64,000 nucleotides of DNA from Cohaesibacter sp. (GCA_025210795.1 JAOAQZ010000016.1:109824-173823); one strand, 5' to 3'. Counted from the first letter of the stretch, positions 26,591-36,218 are shown. The notes: generated by a model from the sequence alone, not told the origin. A program made the numbers and translations.

Positions 26591-26998
26591 TCTATCCTCC
26601 CAGACTAGAAATCTTGCGAGCTGGCTGCATAAGTATTTGCCAACCAGCCCGCTCCAATTGTTCCAATTCATTCCTGTGGCCCTCTTGCCTCATACTCAAA
26701 AGCGGAAAGGCACTGAGTGAGCGAAAGAAGGCAGATCCGTTATTAGTTACAACTGTAACCAATTTTATTACGCATTTCAATTCTTCATGTGAAAGATTTT
26801 TTAAAACATTGAAAACAAGGTATAATTACTAATCTTTACATATCGGAAAAATTGATATCAACTGTAACAAAGGCATTTTACGCGCAAATGTTGCGCAAGC
26901 AAAGTCCCTCTTGTTAGACTGAATCTTACATCAGGGCAGACGCTTTAAAATGCCATGATGGATATAAGACGCAGATCAAGCCAGATCGGACCCCAAGG
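26591..26998. promoter_or_regulatory. Divergent dctP/marR promoter region with putative operators
   Basis: This is an AT-rich 408-bp region. GTTACAACTGTAAC (26746-26759) is a palindrome with a 2-bp centre. The right half AACTGTAAC recurs at 26860-26868 in a degraded copy with ATATCA on its left. Two similar sites in a divergent region next to a MarR gene fit autoregulation and control of the transporter. Confidence 0.5.
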
Positions 26999-27523
26999 AT
27001 GACTGACAGCAAAAGCCCACCAAACCCAGAGCAAGAAACAGAAAAAGACATAGAGCAAGCACCAAGCGAAATTTCCGCCAGCCAGTTTGATCTTAAAGAC
27101 TTTTTCCCCTATCTGGTGCGTGTCTATTACCAGTCGGTCAGCAGCTCGGTGGGCAATATTTATAGCTCGCTTTATGACCTGAGCGTCTCGGAATGGCGCG
27201 TTATGGCGGTTCTGGCTCCGCCCCGTTCCATGTCTGCGCTCAATATTATCAACCGCTCTTCGATGAATAAGGTCAATGTCAGCCGGGCCGTGGCGCGCCT
27301 GCGCAAACGCGGCTATCTCAAGCAGGATATTGACGGAGATGATCGCCGCCGCTCTGTGCTTCACTTAACAGAAGAAGGCTGCAAGGTCTTTTATGATCTG
27401 ATCCCGCGCGTGCGCGAGGTAGAGGCGCAATTGTTGGCGGGCCTTTCCAAAAAAGAGGTCGAGACCCTCATCTCCCTCATGGCCCGCGTGCGCGAAAATG
27501 CCGACAAGCTGGAAAAACCATAA
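26999..27523 (+). CDS. MarR-family transcriptional regulator
   Basis: This is a 174-residue protein with a 30-residue acidic N-terminal extension. The winged-helix follows: 'YDLSVSEWRVMAVLAPPRSMSALNIINRSSMNKVNVSRAVARLRKRGYLKQDIDGDDRRRSVLHLTEEGCKVF'. The wing DGDDRRRSVLHLT is typical of MarR. It is divergent from the TRAP operon with palindromes between them, so it probably controls uptake of the TRAP substrate in response to that compound or a breakdown product. Confidence 0.9.
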   Translation: MTDSKSPPNPEQETEKDIEQAPSEISASQFDLKDFFPYLVRVYYQSVSSSVGNIYSSLYDLSVSEWRVMAVLAPPRSMSALNIINRSSMNKVNVSRAVARLRKRGYLKQDIDGDDRRRSVLHLTEEGCKVFYDLIPRVREVEAQLLAGLSKKEVETLISLMARVRENADKLEKP

Positions 27524-27697
27524 GCGCTGCACTGTTGCCGCGCTTCTGCACTGACAGCGTCTGAGGGGACAACCCTGAGTGATGGTTAAGGAACGGCCTA
27601 GAGGCAACCAATCCCGCACGACCACCCCTGTATCGGGCACATGACTGGACGCACAGGAAGCGCGTTGGTGCGGTTGTGCTTGACTGATTAAAATTTG

Positions 27698-27727
27698 TAC
27701 ATTATGTCTAAATTCAGATAAAATGTA
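27698..27727. promoter_or_regulatory. Inverted repeat before the DauR-like regulator
   Basis: TACATTATGTCT (27698-27709) and AGATAAAATGTA (27716-27727) are inverted with 10 of 12 positions paired, and they lie just before the ATG at 27740. A site for autoregulation is likely. Confidence 0.5.
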
Positions 27728-27739
27728 TAGGTCATAATT

Positions 27740-28351
27740 ATGTCTCACCTCACCCACCTTGCCCCCATTTGCCGCGCTGTCGCCCATTTGCTGCCGGGGC
27801 AGGTGGAAGTGGTGCTGCATGATCTTGAAAGCGGGCGCATCGCTGCGATTGAAAACAGCTTCTCCCCGCGTGCCTGTGGCGATGACAGCCTCAGCGATAT
27901 TGGCGACTTCCAATCCGAACTGGGCTCGGACGACACAATCGGCCCCTATCTGAAATCAGGCTCGGACGGGGCCAAATTGCGCTCGGTTTCGGCCTTGGTG
28001 CGCGATGAAGAGGGCAAACCCGTCGCGCTTTTTTGCGTTAATCTGCGCGTTGATATTCTGGAACAGGCGCGGGATGTGCTGGCAGCTTTTACGCAAATTT
28101 CAGAGCCACCGGCCACCCAGATTTTGCGCAATGACTGGCGCGAGGTGGCCAATGCCATCATTGCCGCAACGCTAAAAGAGCTTAAACTCTCCTTTAATCA
28201 ATTGCGGCGGTCCGAGCGCGAAATCATCGTCGAGCGGTTGATCTGCGCCGATATTTTTGCCGCGCGCGGGTCCATTGATTATGTGGCCAAGGCGCTGGGG
28301 GTCTCTCGCGCCACGCTTTACACGCTGATCAAGACCCATAAAAAGTCTTAA
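27740..28351 (+). CDS. YheO/DauR-type transcriptional regulator (PAS-like plus HTH)
   Basis: This is a 203-residue protein. The N-terminal YheO-like PAS domain has 'LTHLAPICRAVAHLLPGQVEVVLHDLESGRIAAIENSFSPRACGD'. The C-terminal HTH has 'ERLICADIFAARGSIDYVAKALGVSRATLYTLIK'. The family includes DauR, which controls D-arginine use in Pseudomonas. It lies 16 bp upstream of an aminotransferase gene and probably shares its transcript, so it likely senses an amino-acid-type ligand handled by that enzyme. Confidence 0.88.
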   Translation: MSHLTHLAPICRAVAHLLPGQVEVVLHDLESGRIAAIENSFSPRACGDDSLSDIGDFQSELGSDDTIGPYLKSGSDGAKLRSVSALVRDEEGKPVALFCVNLRVDILEQARDVLAAFTQISEPPATQILRNDWREVANAIIAATLKELKLSFNQLRRSEREIIVERLICADIFAARGSIDYVAKALGVSRATLYTLIKTHKKS

Positions 28352-28367
28352 GGACCAGGAAATCACC

Positions 28368-29555
28368 ATGACCAATCTTCCCCCTGTGACCTGCCCGCGA
28401 CCCATGCGAAATTTTGGTTTGGAAGTCTTTTTCTCCGAGTGGGAGTTTAAAGCACGGCACCATATGACAGCCTCGGATATGGAAAGTATGGCGCTGCCCG
28501 ATCTGTTGGCGCTGGGCGGCGACAAAGAGCGCGAGGCCTTTGACACTCTCTGGCTGGGCTATACCCAGACATGGGGCCTGCCGGAGCTAAGAGACGAGAT
28601 TGCCGCGACCTTTTCCAGCTTATCGGCCGATAATATCCTTTGCCTTGCAGGCGCGGGGGAGGGGCTTTATATGGCCGCAAAGGTGCTGTTGAGCGCAGAT
28701 GATCATGCCATTGTGCCCACACCCAATTACCAAAGTGCAGAGACAATCCCCCTGTCGGTCTGTGCTGTGACCGGTATTCCTTTGCGCCAAAGCACCGCAA
28801 AGGGCGGATGGGCCCTTGATCTTGACGAAGTCCGCGCCGCCATTCGCCCCAATACGCGGCTGTTGTCCCTAAACGCCCCACACAATCCCACCGGCTGGAT
28901 CATGCCGCGCAAAGACCTTGATGCCCTCATTGAGCTGTGCCGCGCCCATGATATCTGGATCTTGAGCGATGAGGTTTACCGCGGGGTGGAGCTTGATCCC
29001 GCTGATCGCCTACCGCAAATTGCCGATCTTTATGAAAAGGGCCTGTCGCTGAATGTGATGTCAAAAGCCTATGGCCTGCCGGGCTTGCGCGTTGGCTGGA
29101 TTGCCTCCCAAGACACAGTCCTTCTTGAAAAGATCGAGCGCTACAAACATTATCTTTCAATCTGCAACTCGGCCCCGTCCGAGCAATTGGCGCTGATCGC
29201 GCTTAAAGCCCGCGATATTATTCTTGGTCGCAATCAGGCTTTGCTTCAGAAAAATGTTGCAGCTTTAGAAGAGCTCTTTGCCGATTTTCCCGACCTTGTT
29301 GAATGGACCCGCCCACTTGGGGGCTGTGTGGCCTTTCCCCGCTTTTTGGGAGAAGAAGGGGGAGAAGCCTTCTGCCTCAAGTTGCTAGAGAAAAGCGGCA
29401 TTCTTCTTCTGCCAAGCTCGATCTATGCCTCTGATCTTGGAGAGGTGCCGCTCAATCATTTCCGCATCGGCTTTGGCAGGGGCAAAGTATTTAACGAAGG
29501 GCTTGCCGCCATGCGCGTCCATTTCGAAACCCACTATGCGAGTCACCAGATATGA
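28368..29555 (+). CDS. PLP-dependent class I/II aminotransferase
   Basis: This is a 395-residue fold-type I aminotransferase. Visible landmarks are the 'APHNPTG' loop, 'ILSDEVYRGVE' and the PLP-binding Lys in 'NVMSKAYGLPGLRVGW'. The terminal 'NHFRIGFGRG' holds the Arg that binds the substrate carboxylate. The substrate is not evident. The upstream DauR-like regulator in the same apparent operon points to an amino acid or amine. The N-terminal sequence 'MRNFGLEVFFSEWEFKARHHMTASDMES' differs from AspC and resembles the capreomycidine synthase-like or MalY-side branch of the family. Confidence 0.87.
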   Translation: MTNLPPVTCPRPMRNFGLEVFFSEWEFKARHHMTASDMESMALPDLLALGGDKEREAFDTLWLGYTQTWGLPELRDEIAATFSSLSADNILCLAGAGEGLYMAAKVLLSADDHAIVPTPNYQSAETIPLSVCAVTGIPLRQSTAKGGWALDLDEVRAAIRPNTRLLSLNAPHNPTGWIMPRKDLDALIELCRAHDIWILSDEVYRGVELDPADRLPQIADLYEKGLSLNVMSKAYGLPGLRVGWIASQDTVLLEKIERYKHYLSICNSAPSEQLALIALKARDIILGRNQALLQKNVAALEELFADFPDLVEWTRPLGGCVAFPRFLGEEGGEAFCLKLLEKSGILLLPSSIYASDLGEVPLNHFRIGFGRGKVFNEGLAAMRVHFETHYASHQI

Positions 29556-29631
29556 GACAGGGCATGAGTGAGAGCATGCCTTAAATACAAACCGCCAGAC
29601 CATCTGATCAACTTTGCGCAAAAGGAGTGAC

Positions 29632-30210
29632 ATGAGCCTAGACACATTAGAACAGGATGCCTGGCACCAATTGGGAAGGGCAGCAGGCGACCCACAATCG
29701 GGGTTTCGCTATGTCACACTTTGCTCGATTGATCTCATCCAAAGGCCGCAGGCCCGCACGGTAGTATTAAGAGAGGTGAACCCAAAAGAGCGCCTTTTGG
29801 ACTTTCATACTGATATCAGAAGCGCCAAATGGGAGGAACTTGCGGCCAATCCCCATGCCAGTGTTCTGGGCTATTGCCCCCACACCCGCTGTCAATTGCG
29901 ATTGACAGGAGAGGTAACCCTTTTTGGATCTGATCAGGAGCTTACCTCCACCGCTTGGGAGAGCCTGCCTTCATGGACCCGCACCACCTATCAAGGTGGC
30001 CCTCCGGGAGATGTGGCAGCCCTTGGCACGCCAGAAAGCCCCGCGCCCGACACAAGAAATGAGAGCGATGGCAAGCAGGTTTTTGGGGTGATCCGCTTCA
30101 AAGCCACCTGCCTCGACTGGTTCCAGTTACAAAGACAAAATAACCGCCGTGCCTTGTTTGACTATAACAAGGCCGGGGACTTAATCAAAAGCTGCTGGGT
30201 TAATCCTTAA
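29632..30210 (+). CDS. Pyridoxamine 5'-phosphate oxidase-like FMN-binding protein
   Basis: The start is the ATG at 29632 with AAGGAG 6 nt upstream, giving 192 residues. The split-barrel flavin-binding pattern is visible: 'FRYVTLCSIDLIQRPQARTVVLREVNPKERLLDFHTDIRSAKWEELAANPHASVLGYCPHTRCQLRLTGEVTLF'. It looks like the Pyridox_oxase_2 branch and not PdxH itself. The C-terminal 'LDWFQLQRQNNRRALFDY' closes the dimer interface in this family. The reaction is unknown; a flavin reductase or B6 salvage role is possible. Confidence 0.85.
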   Translation: MSLDTLEQDAWHQLGRAAGDPQSGFRYVTLCSIDLIQRPQARTVVLREVNPKERLLDFHTDIRSAKWEELAANPHASVLGYCPHTRCQLRLTGEVTLFGSDQELTSTAWESLPSWTRTTYQGGPPGDVAALGTPESPAPDTRNESDGKQVFGVIRFKATCLDWFQLQRQNNRRALFDYNKAGDLIKSCWVNP

Positions 30211-30222
30211 ACGGCTTTTTGG

Positions 30223-30312
30223 GGCTGGAGCCCTCTCACCCTGACAAGCAATCATCATGTGCATTGCCCATCTTGAGGTTTTCGATCCTGTAACGCGAAC
30301 TGTGACATCAAA
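30223..30312. repeat. Imperfect direct repeat, copy A (downstream of MCP gene)
   Basis: This 90-bp segment aligns without gaps to 32360-32449 with 72 of 90 identical bases by my count; the last 16 bases (GAACTGTGACATCAAA) are identical. In copy B these bases cover the leader and first codons of the AraC gene. Here the start codon position reads ACG and the frame after it continues as RTVTSKK, so copy A looks like the relic 5' end of an AraC paralogue. Confidence 0.75.
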
Positions 30313-30341
30313 AAAGCCCCGAAGGCTTTCGCTTCCGGGGC
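30309..30341 (-). terminator. Terminator of the MCP gene
   Basis: On the leftward strand CCCCGGAAG pairs with CTTCGGGG across a short GC-rich loop, followed by CTTTTTT. It lies about 40 bp after the MCP stop and abuts repeat copy A. Confidence 0.75.
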
Positions 30342-30381
30342 AGGGTCTCATTTCTTTGATGCGGCCAAACCGCAACCGATC

Positions 30382-32100
30382 TTATGACGCACGTTTATGC
30401 GCCGCAGATCTTTCCTTGACGTCGGCGAGGAAGGCATTGACTTGTTTGCGCAGATCGTCTGCCTTGGCTTGCAACTGTACCGAGCTGGCATTGACCATGC
30501 CTGCTGTCTCGCCGGTCGCCTGTGCCGCCTCGGTCACTTCTCCAATATGAGTCGAGACTTCTCTGGTTACCCGCGAGGCCTCAGTGATATTGGATGCGAT
30601 TTCCGTGGTTGCCGCACGCTGTTGATCTACCGATGTAGCAATCTGGGCCGAGATGCCGGAAAGGTTCTCGATTGTCTCCGAGATTGAGGAAATGGCATTG
30701 ACCGCATGGTTGGTTTCGGACTGGATCTCCGAAATCTGTTTGTCGATCTCCTCGGTCGCCTTAGAGGTCTGGGTCGCCAGTTCCTTGACTTCGGAAGCAA
30801 CGACGGCAAAGCCCTTGCCCGCTTCTCCGGCCCGGGCTGCCTCAATCGTGGCGTTCAGCGCCAACAAATTGGTCTGTTCGGCGATATCCTGAATCAGCTT
30901 GACCACATCGGAAATCTGTCTGGCGGATTGCGCCAGTTTTTCAACGCGGGCGTTGGTAGACGTCGCCTCGGAAGAAGCGTGAGTGGTTATTTCGTTGGAT
31001 GTTTCTACCTGACGGGACACTTCGGCGACGGAAGCGGCCAACTCCTCGGCAGCGGAGGCAACAGCTTCAACGTTATTGGAGGCCTGCTGGGAAGCAGATG
31101 CCACCTGGATTGACTGTGCAGAAGTATTTTGCGCGGTTACATTCATGTCTCCGGAGGCATCCTGAAGATTCTGCGCTGAACCCGTCACGACGGTAAGCAT
31201 TTCCGTGACATTTTCATCAAAAGTCGCGCAAATAGCCTGAACCGCTTCCCCACGGGCCAATGCCCGCTGTTGTTGCGCCTGTTGCTCTTCAACCAGGTTC
31301 TTGCGATCATTCTCGGTATCGACGAAGACCTTTATAGCCTTTGCCATATTACCAACTTCATCCGCTCGCTCGGTGCCGTTGATCTTGATTTGCGAATTAC
31401 CCTTGGCCAACTCGGTCATGGTGCCGATGAGGTCCGCTATTGGCCTATTGATAGAGCGGATAACCAAAAATGCCACCAACGCGGCAGTCACCATCCCGAT
31501 CAGCCCCATAATAACAACCATCATGGCTACGGAATAGAAAGCATCGTCGAGATCGGTAACATAGCCGCCGGTTCCCAACATCCATTGCCATTCCGGCACC
31601 CCTTCCGACCAGGAATATTTGGTGAAATCGCCGATCACATTGCCGTTTTTGTCCTTCTTCGGCCAGAGATAAATAACCTCGCCGCCTGCATTTTTGGCAT
31701 TTTCGATCAAGTCACGAACGAAATAGACGTCATTTTTATCCTTGAGGTGGATCAGGCTCTTTCCAACGAGACTTGGCTTGAACGGCAAGATGATATTGGT
31801 GCCATCCCATTTATATCCGAAAACATAGCCCCCGCCGTCAAAGCGGATGGCATTGATCGCGACCTTGGCCTGCGCTTGTGCCTCCTCACGGCTCAATTCT
31901 CCTGCCTTTTCCTTTGCGACATAATAATCGGCGATGGCCTTGGCAGATTGGGCGATATGTTTGTAGCTATCAAGGCGCTCCTGCCGCATCGAATTACGAG
32001 TGGCGTTAAGGGTGAGAGCTGCGATTGCGACGGTGAAAAGGAAGACAACCATTGCCGGAACGGCGATCTTCCAGGAAAGGGACATTTTGGAAAGAAACAT
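30382..32100 (-). CDS. Methyl-accepting chemotaxis protein with a single-Cache sensor
   Basis: The ATG start at 32100 ([15 protein letters not shown]) gives 572 residues; a GTG at 32142 would add 14. TM1 is at about 10-35. A periplasmic Cache_2-type domain covers about 36-185 ([43 protein letters not shown]). TM2 is at about 190-215, then HAMP ([23 protein letters not shown]) and a signalling domain with the hairpin tip [34 protein letters not shown]. It steers motility toward a small carboxylate-type ligand if the Cache_2 family trend holds. The gene stands alone between two copies of a 90-bp repeat. Confidence 0.93.
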   Translation of the reverse strand: MFLSKMSLSWKIAVPAMVVFLFTVAIAALTLNATRNSMRQERLDSYKHIAQSAKAIADYYVAKEKAGELSREEAQAQAKVAINAIRFDGGGYVFGYKWDGTNIILPFKPSLVGKSLIHLKDKNDVYFVRDLIENAKNAGGEVIYLWPKKDKNGNVIGDFTKYSWSEGVPEWQWMLGTGGYVTDLDDAFYSVAMMVVIMGLIGMVTAALVAFLVIRSINRPIADLIGTMTELAKGNSQIKINGTERADEVGNMAKAIKVFVDTENDRKNLVEEQQAQQQRALARGEAVQAICATFDENVTEMLTVVTGSAQNLQDASGDMNVTAQNTSAQSIQVASASQQASNNVEAVASAAEELAASVAEVSRQVETSNEITTHASSEATSTNARVEKLAQSARQISDVVKLIQDIAEQTNLLALNATIEAARAGEAGKGFAVVASEVKELATQTSKATEEIDKQISEIQSETNHAVNAISSISETIENLSGISAQIATSVDQQRAATTEIASNITEASRVTREVSTHIGEVTEAAQATGETAGMVNASSVQLQAKADDLRKQVNAFLADVKERSAAHKRAS

Positions 32101-32429
32101 GGTCAAGCCCCAAGCTGTGGTCCAATGTAAGTTGTGACTCACTATCGATCTTTATAAATAATATTTGGTAAATTCAAAGAAGATGCTGTCCTTGCGAAGG
32201 CTAAACATTCAGAACATCAACTCTGGGTTATATCATTGAATTTATCGCGTATTTTCTAAAGATCGCTTTCGCCGCCACTGGTTGCTTCGCTGCCGCTTCG
32301 CCACCTCAGCGCCATCATTTCGAAAGAACGAGATCGGGTTAATCTGTAAACCGATTGCAGGCTGAAGCCTTCGCACCCTGACAAGCAAGCACCGTTTGAA
32401 TTGCGCGCCTTGTGGTTTATAATCATGTC
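32101..32429. promoter_or_regulatory. Divergent MCP/AraC promoter region with repeat copy B
   Basis: This 329-bp region separates the leftward MCP gene from the rightward AraC gene. The first 100 bp is AT-rich (32150-32260) and probably holds the MCP promoter. The last 70 bp belongs to repeat copy B. No further elements were recognised. Confidence 0.4.
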
Positions 32430-32449
32430 ATGCGAACTGTGACATCAAA
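32360..32449. repeat. Imperfect direct repeat, copy B (5' end of AraC gene)
   Basis: This 90-bp partner of 30223-30312 covers the leader of the AraC gene and its first seven codons. The pair brackets the 2.0-kb MCP region. No transposase, inverted ends or target duplication are visible, so simple IS movement is not supported. Confidence 0.75.
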
Positions 32450-33188
32450 CAAAACAATCTTGCCTGCGGGGGGTGGTGCCTATGAGTTGCCCTCGCTGTC
32501 TGTTGGTGTCTTTCTGAACGATCAGCCCTCTCACCGGCTTGCTCATGCTTCATCTCGCGCCCGGCATTTGCCGCTTAAAAAGAATGAAGGCTGGATTTTG
32601 CCTGCCGGAAGCACCGGATTTTGTGAATATGACGAGGAACTGGAATTTATCCTTATCAGTCTTGATGAAACAATTCTGGCCGAGTTCGGGCTTGATAAGA
32701 ATTTTGAATTTGGTGCCATTGTAGGAAAGCTGGATCCTCTGTTGCTTTCGCTTTGCCTGTCCATGCCCCAGATTGGTGAAACCGCCACGCTCTATCGCGA
32801 GACGATGTACCGGGCGCTTGCAGCCCAACTGGTAGAGACCATAAAACCTCTGCCGCAATGGCATATTGGCATAGAAGATAAGCGGCTTAAAAAGGTGCTT
32901 GATCATATTCATGACAATCTGTCCACGGATCTAACCCTGTCAGAAATGGCCAATCTTGCAGCTATGAGTCCGCCCCATTTCTCCAAAATGTTCAAAAAGA
33001 CGCTTGGGGTCTCACCCTTGCAATATGTTATTGCCGCGCGGCTCGACCTTGCTTCGATTTTGCTGCGCACGACAAAATTGACAGTTGCGGAAATCTGCTG
33101 GCGAACCGGCTATCAGGATCTCAGCCGGTTCGGGCAGCATTTCAAACGCAAATTCGGCACAACACCCGCCGCTTTTCGCAAGCCTTAG
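32430..33188 (+). CDS. AraC-family transcriptional regulator
   Basis: The start is the ATG at 32430 (MRTVTSNKT); a GTG lies at 32412. The 252-residue protein has an N-terminal cupin-like sensor half and a C-terminal double HTH: 'VLDHIHDNLSTDLTLSEMANLAAMSPPHFSKMFKKTLGVSPLQYVIAARLDLASILLRTTKLTVAEICWRTGYQDLSRFGQHFKRKFGTTPAAFRK'. The target is unknown; the convergent alcohol dehydrogenase and the divergent MCP are candidates. Its first codons lie inside the 90-bp repeat. Confidence 0.9.
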   Translation: MRTVTSNKTILPAGGGAYELPSLSVGVFLNDQPSHRLAHASSRARHLPLKKNEGWILPAGSTGFCEYDEELEFILISLDETILAEFGLDKNFEFGAIVGKLDPLLLSLCLSMPQIGETATLYRETMYRALAAQLVETIKPLPQWHIGIEDKRLKKVLDHIHDNLSTDLTLSEMANLAAMSPPHFSKMFKKTLGVSPLQYVIAARLDLASILLRTTKLTVAEICWRTGYQDLSRFGQHFKRKFGTTPAAFRKP

Positions 33189-33257
33189 AACCGTCTTCCG
33201 CGCCCGATAAAAAGGCGAGAAGACCTCTGCTCTTCATTCTCTTCTTGGGAGAGCGAG

Positions 33258-34307
33258 CTAAAAGCGGGTGATGACCGTTGCCCCGACCGATTGGAAATTG
33301 TCCATATTTGTGAGCGCTTCTGGAGCATCGGCGAGGCTGATTTCCTCGCCGACGAGGCGGGCGGGATCAAGTTTTCCCGATTGCAGCATATCAAGCATGG
33401 CCCCATAGCGGTGGGCCTGCATGCCATGACTGCCGAGAATTTCCAGCTCTTGCCCGATCACTCTGGCCATGGGCACGTTGGGGGTGGCATGACCTGCCAG
33501 CATCAGGCCAACCTGAACGTGCTTGCCGCGCGGGCGCAGATTGTCGATGGAATTAAAGCAAGTGACCGGATGGCCAAGAGCATCAAGCGAGACATGGGCC
33601 CCGCCTTTGCTGATCTCTCTGACCGCTTCAGCAACATTGGCAACCGATGCCCCATTGATGGCAGCAACCGCCCCCAGCTCCTGCGCCAAGGCCAGTTTTT
33701 CGTCATCAATATCAATGGCAATAACATTGGCCCCGACGGCATTGGCAATCATCACAGCGGACAGGCCAACGCCGCCGCAACCATGGACGGCCACCCATTG
33801 CCCCGCACTGGCCTTGCCCTGATCCACCACCGCACGAAAGGAGGTGGCAAAGCGGCAGCCAAGGCTGGCAGCTGCTGCAAAGCCAAGCTCGTCGGGCAGC
33901 GCCACCACATTAAGATCGGCCTGATGAATGGCAACATATTGGGCAAAAGAGCCCCAATGGGTAAAGCCCGGCTGCTCCTGATTGTGACACACCTGCTGGT
34001 GGCCGGCATGGCATTCAGGGCAGGATCCGCAGCCGCAAATAAACGGCACGGTCACCCGATCCCCCACCTTCCAGTTACGCACATCCTTGCCCACGGCTTC
34101 GATAATTCCCGCCAGTTCATGACCGGGAATATGGGGCAGCTCAATATCAGCATCATGCCCCATCCAGCCATGCCAATCACTGCGGCACACCCCCGTTGCC
34201 TCCACTTTGATCACCACCCCATGGGGCTGAGGCGTCGGGTCTGGCAAGGTAACGAGCTTTGGGGCTTCTTCAAATTTTTCATACAACACCGCTTTCATCT
34301 CGCTCAT
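33258..34307 (-). CDS. Zinc-dependent alcohol dehydrogenase (MDR family)
   Basis: This is a 349-residue medium-chain dehydrogenase. The catalytic zinc ligands are in [10 protein letters not shown] and [10 protein letters not shown]. The structural zinc site [17 protein letters not shown] has four Cys. The Rossmann motif is [15 protein letters not shown], with '[14 protein letters not shown]' and its acidic residue pointing to NAD(H). Close relatives oxidise small alcohols or aldehydes; the substrate is not determined. An SDR gene lies upstream on the same strand, separated by 86 bp, so co-transcription is likely. Confidence 0.92.
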   Translation of the reverse strand: MSEMKAVLYEKFEEAPKLVTLPDPTPQPHGVVIKVEATGVCRSDWHGWMGHDADIELPHIPGHELAGIIEAVGKDVRNWKVGDRVTVPFICGCGSCPECHAGHQQVCHNQEQPGFTHWGSFAQYVAIHQADLNVVALPDELGFAAAASLGCRFATSFRAVVDQGKASAGQWVAVHGCGGVGLSAVMIANAVGANVIAIDIDDEKLALAQELGAVAAINGASVANVAEAVREISKGGAHVSLDALGHPVTCFNSIDNLRPRGKHVQVGLMLAGHATPNVPMARVIGQELEILGSHGMQAHRYGAMLDMLQSGKLDPARLVGEEISLADAPEALTNMDNFQSVGATVITRF

Positions 34308-34393
34308 CCCTTTAGGCTTTCAGGTCATTTCCTGGCTAATGGCAGAGCGCAGGGTTAGCCCGCGCTCTGAACCAGACTATCACCATATCCGCC

Positions 34394-35116
34394 TTAAACC
34401 GAGCGTGTGATGCCACCATCAACACGGATATTCTGGCCCGTGATATAGCCCGCGCCGCTGGATGCCAGAAAGGCGACCGTTGCGGCGATTTCATCATAAG
34501 ACCGCCCATAGCGCTCCATGGGAATGCGGGCTTTCCAGTCGGGATTTTCCGGCAAGCTGTCGATAAAGCCGGGGAGTACATTATTCATGCGCACATTATC
34601 GGCGGCATATTTGTCTGAAAACAGCTTGGTATAGGCCGCAAGACCCGCACGCATCACGCCGGAGGTCGGGAAAACCGGATCCGGCTCAAAAGCGGCAAAA
34701 GTCGAGATATTGATGATGGAGCCGGACTTTTGCTTGATCATGATGGGAGCGACAAGGCGCGCCGCACGCACGGCATTGAGGAAATAAACCTCCATGCCCT
34801 CATGCCAATCCTCATCGGAAATCTCCAAAATGGCGGCACGCGGGCCATGACCGGCGGAATTGACCAACACATCAATGCGGCCCCATTTTTCCATGGCAGC
34901 GTCCACCAGCTTTTGCAAATCTTCATTTGATTTGTTGGAACCGGTCACACCAATGCCGCCCAAGTCCTTGGCCAGTGCCTCACCCTTGCCAGATGACGAC
35001 AGGATGGCAACCTTAAAGCCGTCCTCTGCCAAGCGGCGGGCTGAATCCGCGCCCATGCCACTGCCGCCTGCGGTGATAAGAGCAACCTTTGTCTCTGTGC
35101 CTTGTTTCTCGCTCAT
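34394..35116 (-). CDS. SDR-family oxidoreductase lacking the canonical Tyr-Lys pair
   Basis: The start at MSEKQGTE (35116) gives 240 residues. The N-terminal Rossmann motif is ALITAGGSGMGADSARRLAEDG, followed by NSAGHG. The catalytic Ser is in 'SGSIINISTFAAF'. Where a YxxxK motif is expected the sequence reads FPTSGVMRAGLAAYTKLF, so Tyr is replaced by Ser and Lys by Arg. The end 'GYITGQNIRVDGGITRSV' is typical SDR. The protein is otherwise intact, so it is either an atypical reductase or a non-classical ligand binder. It is divergent from a LysR gene that probably regulates it and the alcohol dehydrogenase. Confidence 0.87.
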   Translation of the reverse strand: MSEKQGTETKVALITAGGSGMGADSARRLAEDGFKVAILSSSGKGEALAKDLGGIGVTGSNKSNEDLQKLVDAAMEKWGRIDVLVNSAGHGPRAAILEISDEDWHEGMEVYFLNAVRAARLVAPIMIKQKSGSIINISTFAAFEPDPVFPTSGVMRAGLAAYTKLFSDKYAADNVRMNNVLPGFIDSLPENPDWKARIPMERYGRSYDEIAATVAFLASSGAGYITGQNIRVDGGITRSV

Positions 35117-35238
35117 GTCTCTCTCCATAGATTGGTGACATATGTCTTACTCTTAGGGTGACGCCTGAGCGGGCTTTTGACCAATCAGTTATTCTGCGTT
35201 ATGACTATAGAAATTCTACTGTCTTGATAGGAATTCCC

Positions 35239-36129
35239 ATGCGCGACATGCCCCCTTTAAACTCACTCAAAGCCTTTGAAGCGGCTGGCAGACACCTAAA
35301 TTTTCGGCTGGCAGCAGAGGAGCTGAATGTAACCCAAGGGGCAGTTGCACAACATGTTCGCGCCTTGGAAATCTTACTCAAATTCAAACTTTTTACGCGG
35401 CATGCGCGCGGCCTGTCCCTGACCGATGAGGGGAGGCGCTATTTGCCGCCCATCCGCCGCGCCTTTGACATGATTGCAGAGGCAACAGAAAACCTTGCCC
35501 CTAAAGAGACATTTGTGACCATCAGTTCAACCCCGTCTTTTGCCACGCGGTGGCTGGTGCCACGACTGGGGCTTTTCGCTTCCGATCATCCCGATATTCG
35601 CATTCGGCTTGATGCCTCCAACGCACTGGCAAATTTTCAAAGTGACGGGGTCGACATCGCCATCCGGCAGGGCCAGCCCCCCTTTGGCCCCGGTCTTATG
35701 GCCGATAGCTTGTTCGGCCCCGAGGTGATTGCAGTTTGTCACCCGGATCTGACGACAGGAGCGATGGCCATCCGGTCAGCTGAAGATCTGCGTCATCATA
35801 CCCTTCTTGAAGATGCCCATGGCCATTGGCCAATCTTCCTTGATGCCGCACTTGGGGAGGAGCCTATACCGGAGATGAAGACCATCAATTTCAGCCAGAC
35901 CTCCCTTGCCATTGATGCTGCCATCGCCCGCCAAGGGGTGGCGCTAACCAATCCGGCTCTAGTGGCGCAAGACTTGAACGAAAAGCGCCTGTGCCAGCCC
36001 TTTGATTTCTCGATTTCCACCGTGCAAGGTTATTATGCCGTCGCCCCAAGGGAGCCGCGCAACCCAGCGCTTGTTGCCCGCGTCAGAGACTGGCTTCTTG
36101 ATCAGGCCCGTTCTGCGCAAACCCTTTAA
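35239..36129 (+). CDS. LysR-family regulator (GcvA-like)
   Basis: The ATG at 35239 (MRDMPPLNSLKAFEAAGRHLNFRLAAEELNVTQGAVAQHVRALE) is the standard family start; the frame runs upstream to 35158 through promoter DNA. The 296-residue protein has the N-terminal winged HTH and a C-terminal periplasmic-binding-like effector domain (FVTISSTPSFATRWLVPRLGLFASDHPDIRIRL, DVDIAIRQGQ-type sequence). It resembles GcvA-type regulators. It is divergent from the SDR gene, which is the likely target. Confidence 0.9.
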   Translation: MRDMPPLNSLKAFEAAGRHLNFRLAAEELNVTQGAVAQHVRALEILLKFKLFTRHARGLSLTDEGRRYLPPIRRAFDMIAEATENLAPKETFVTISSTPSFATRWLVPRLGLFASDHPDIRIRLDASNALANFQSDGVDIAIRQGQPPFGPGLMADSLFGPEVIAVCHPDLTTGAMAIRSAEDLRHHTLLEDAHGHWPIFLDAALGEEPIPEMKTINFSQTSLAIDAAIARQGVALTNPALVAQDLNEKRLCQPFDFSISTVQGYYAVAPREPRNPALVARVRDWLLDQARSAQTL

Positions 36130-36218
36130 GAGGGCGAGGATTCCAGCTAATAAGCCAAATGCATCTATGCACTCCAAAGCCTTGCACGAACCAAAACCGT
36201 CTCCAACCAAGACGCCAA

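Noticed and set aside
30223..32449. MCP gene as cargo of an insertion sequence
   Set aside because: The bracketing repeats are direct and imperfect, contain the 5' end of a gene, and no transposase or terminal inverted repeats are present.
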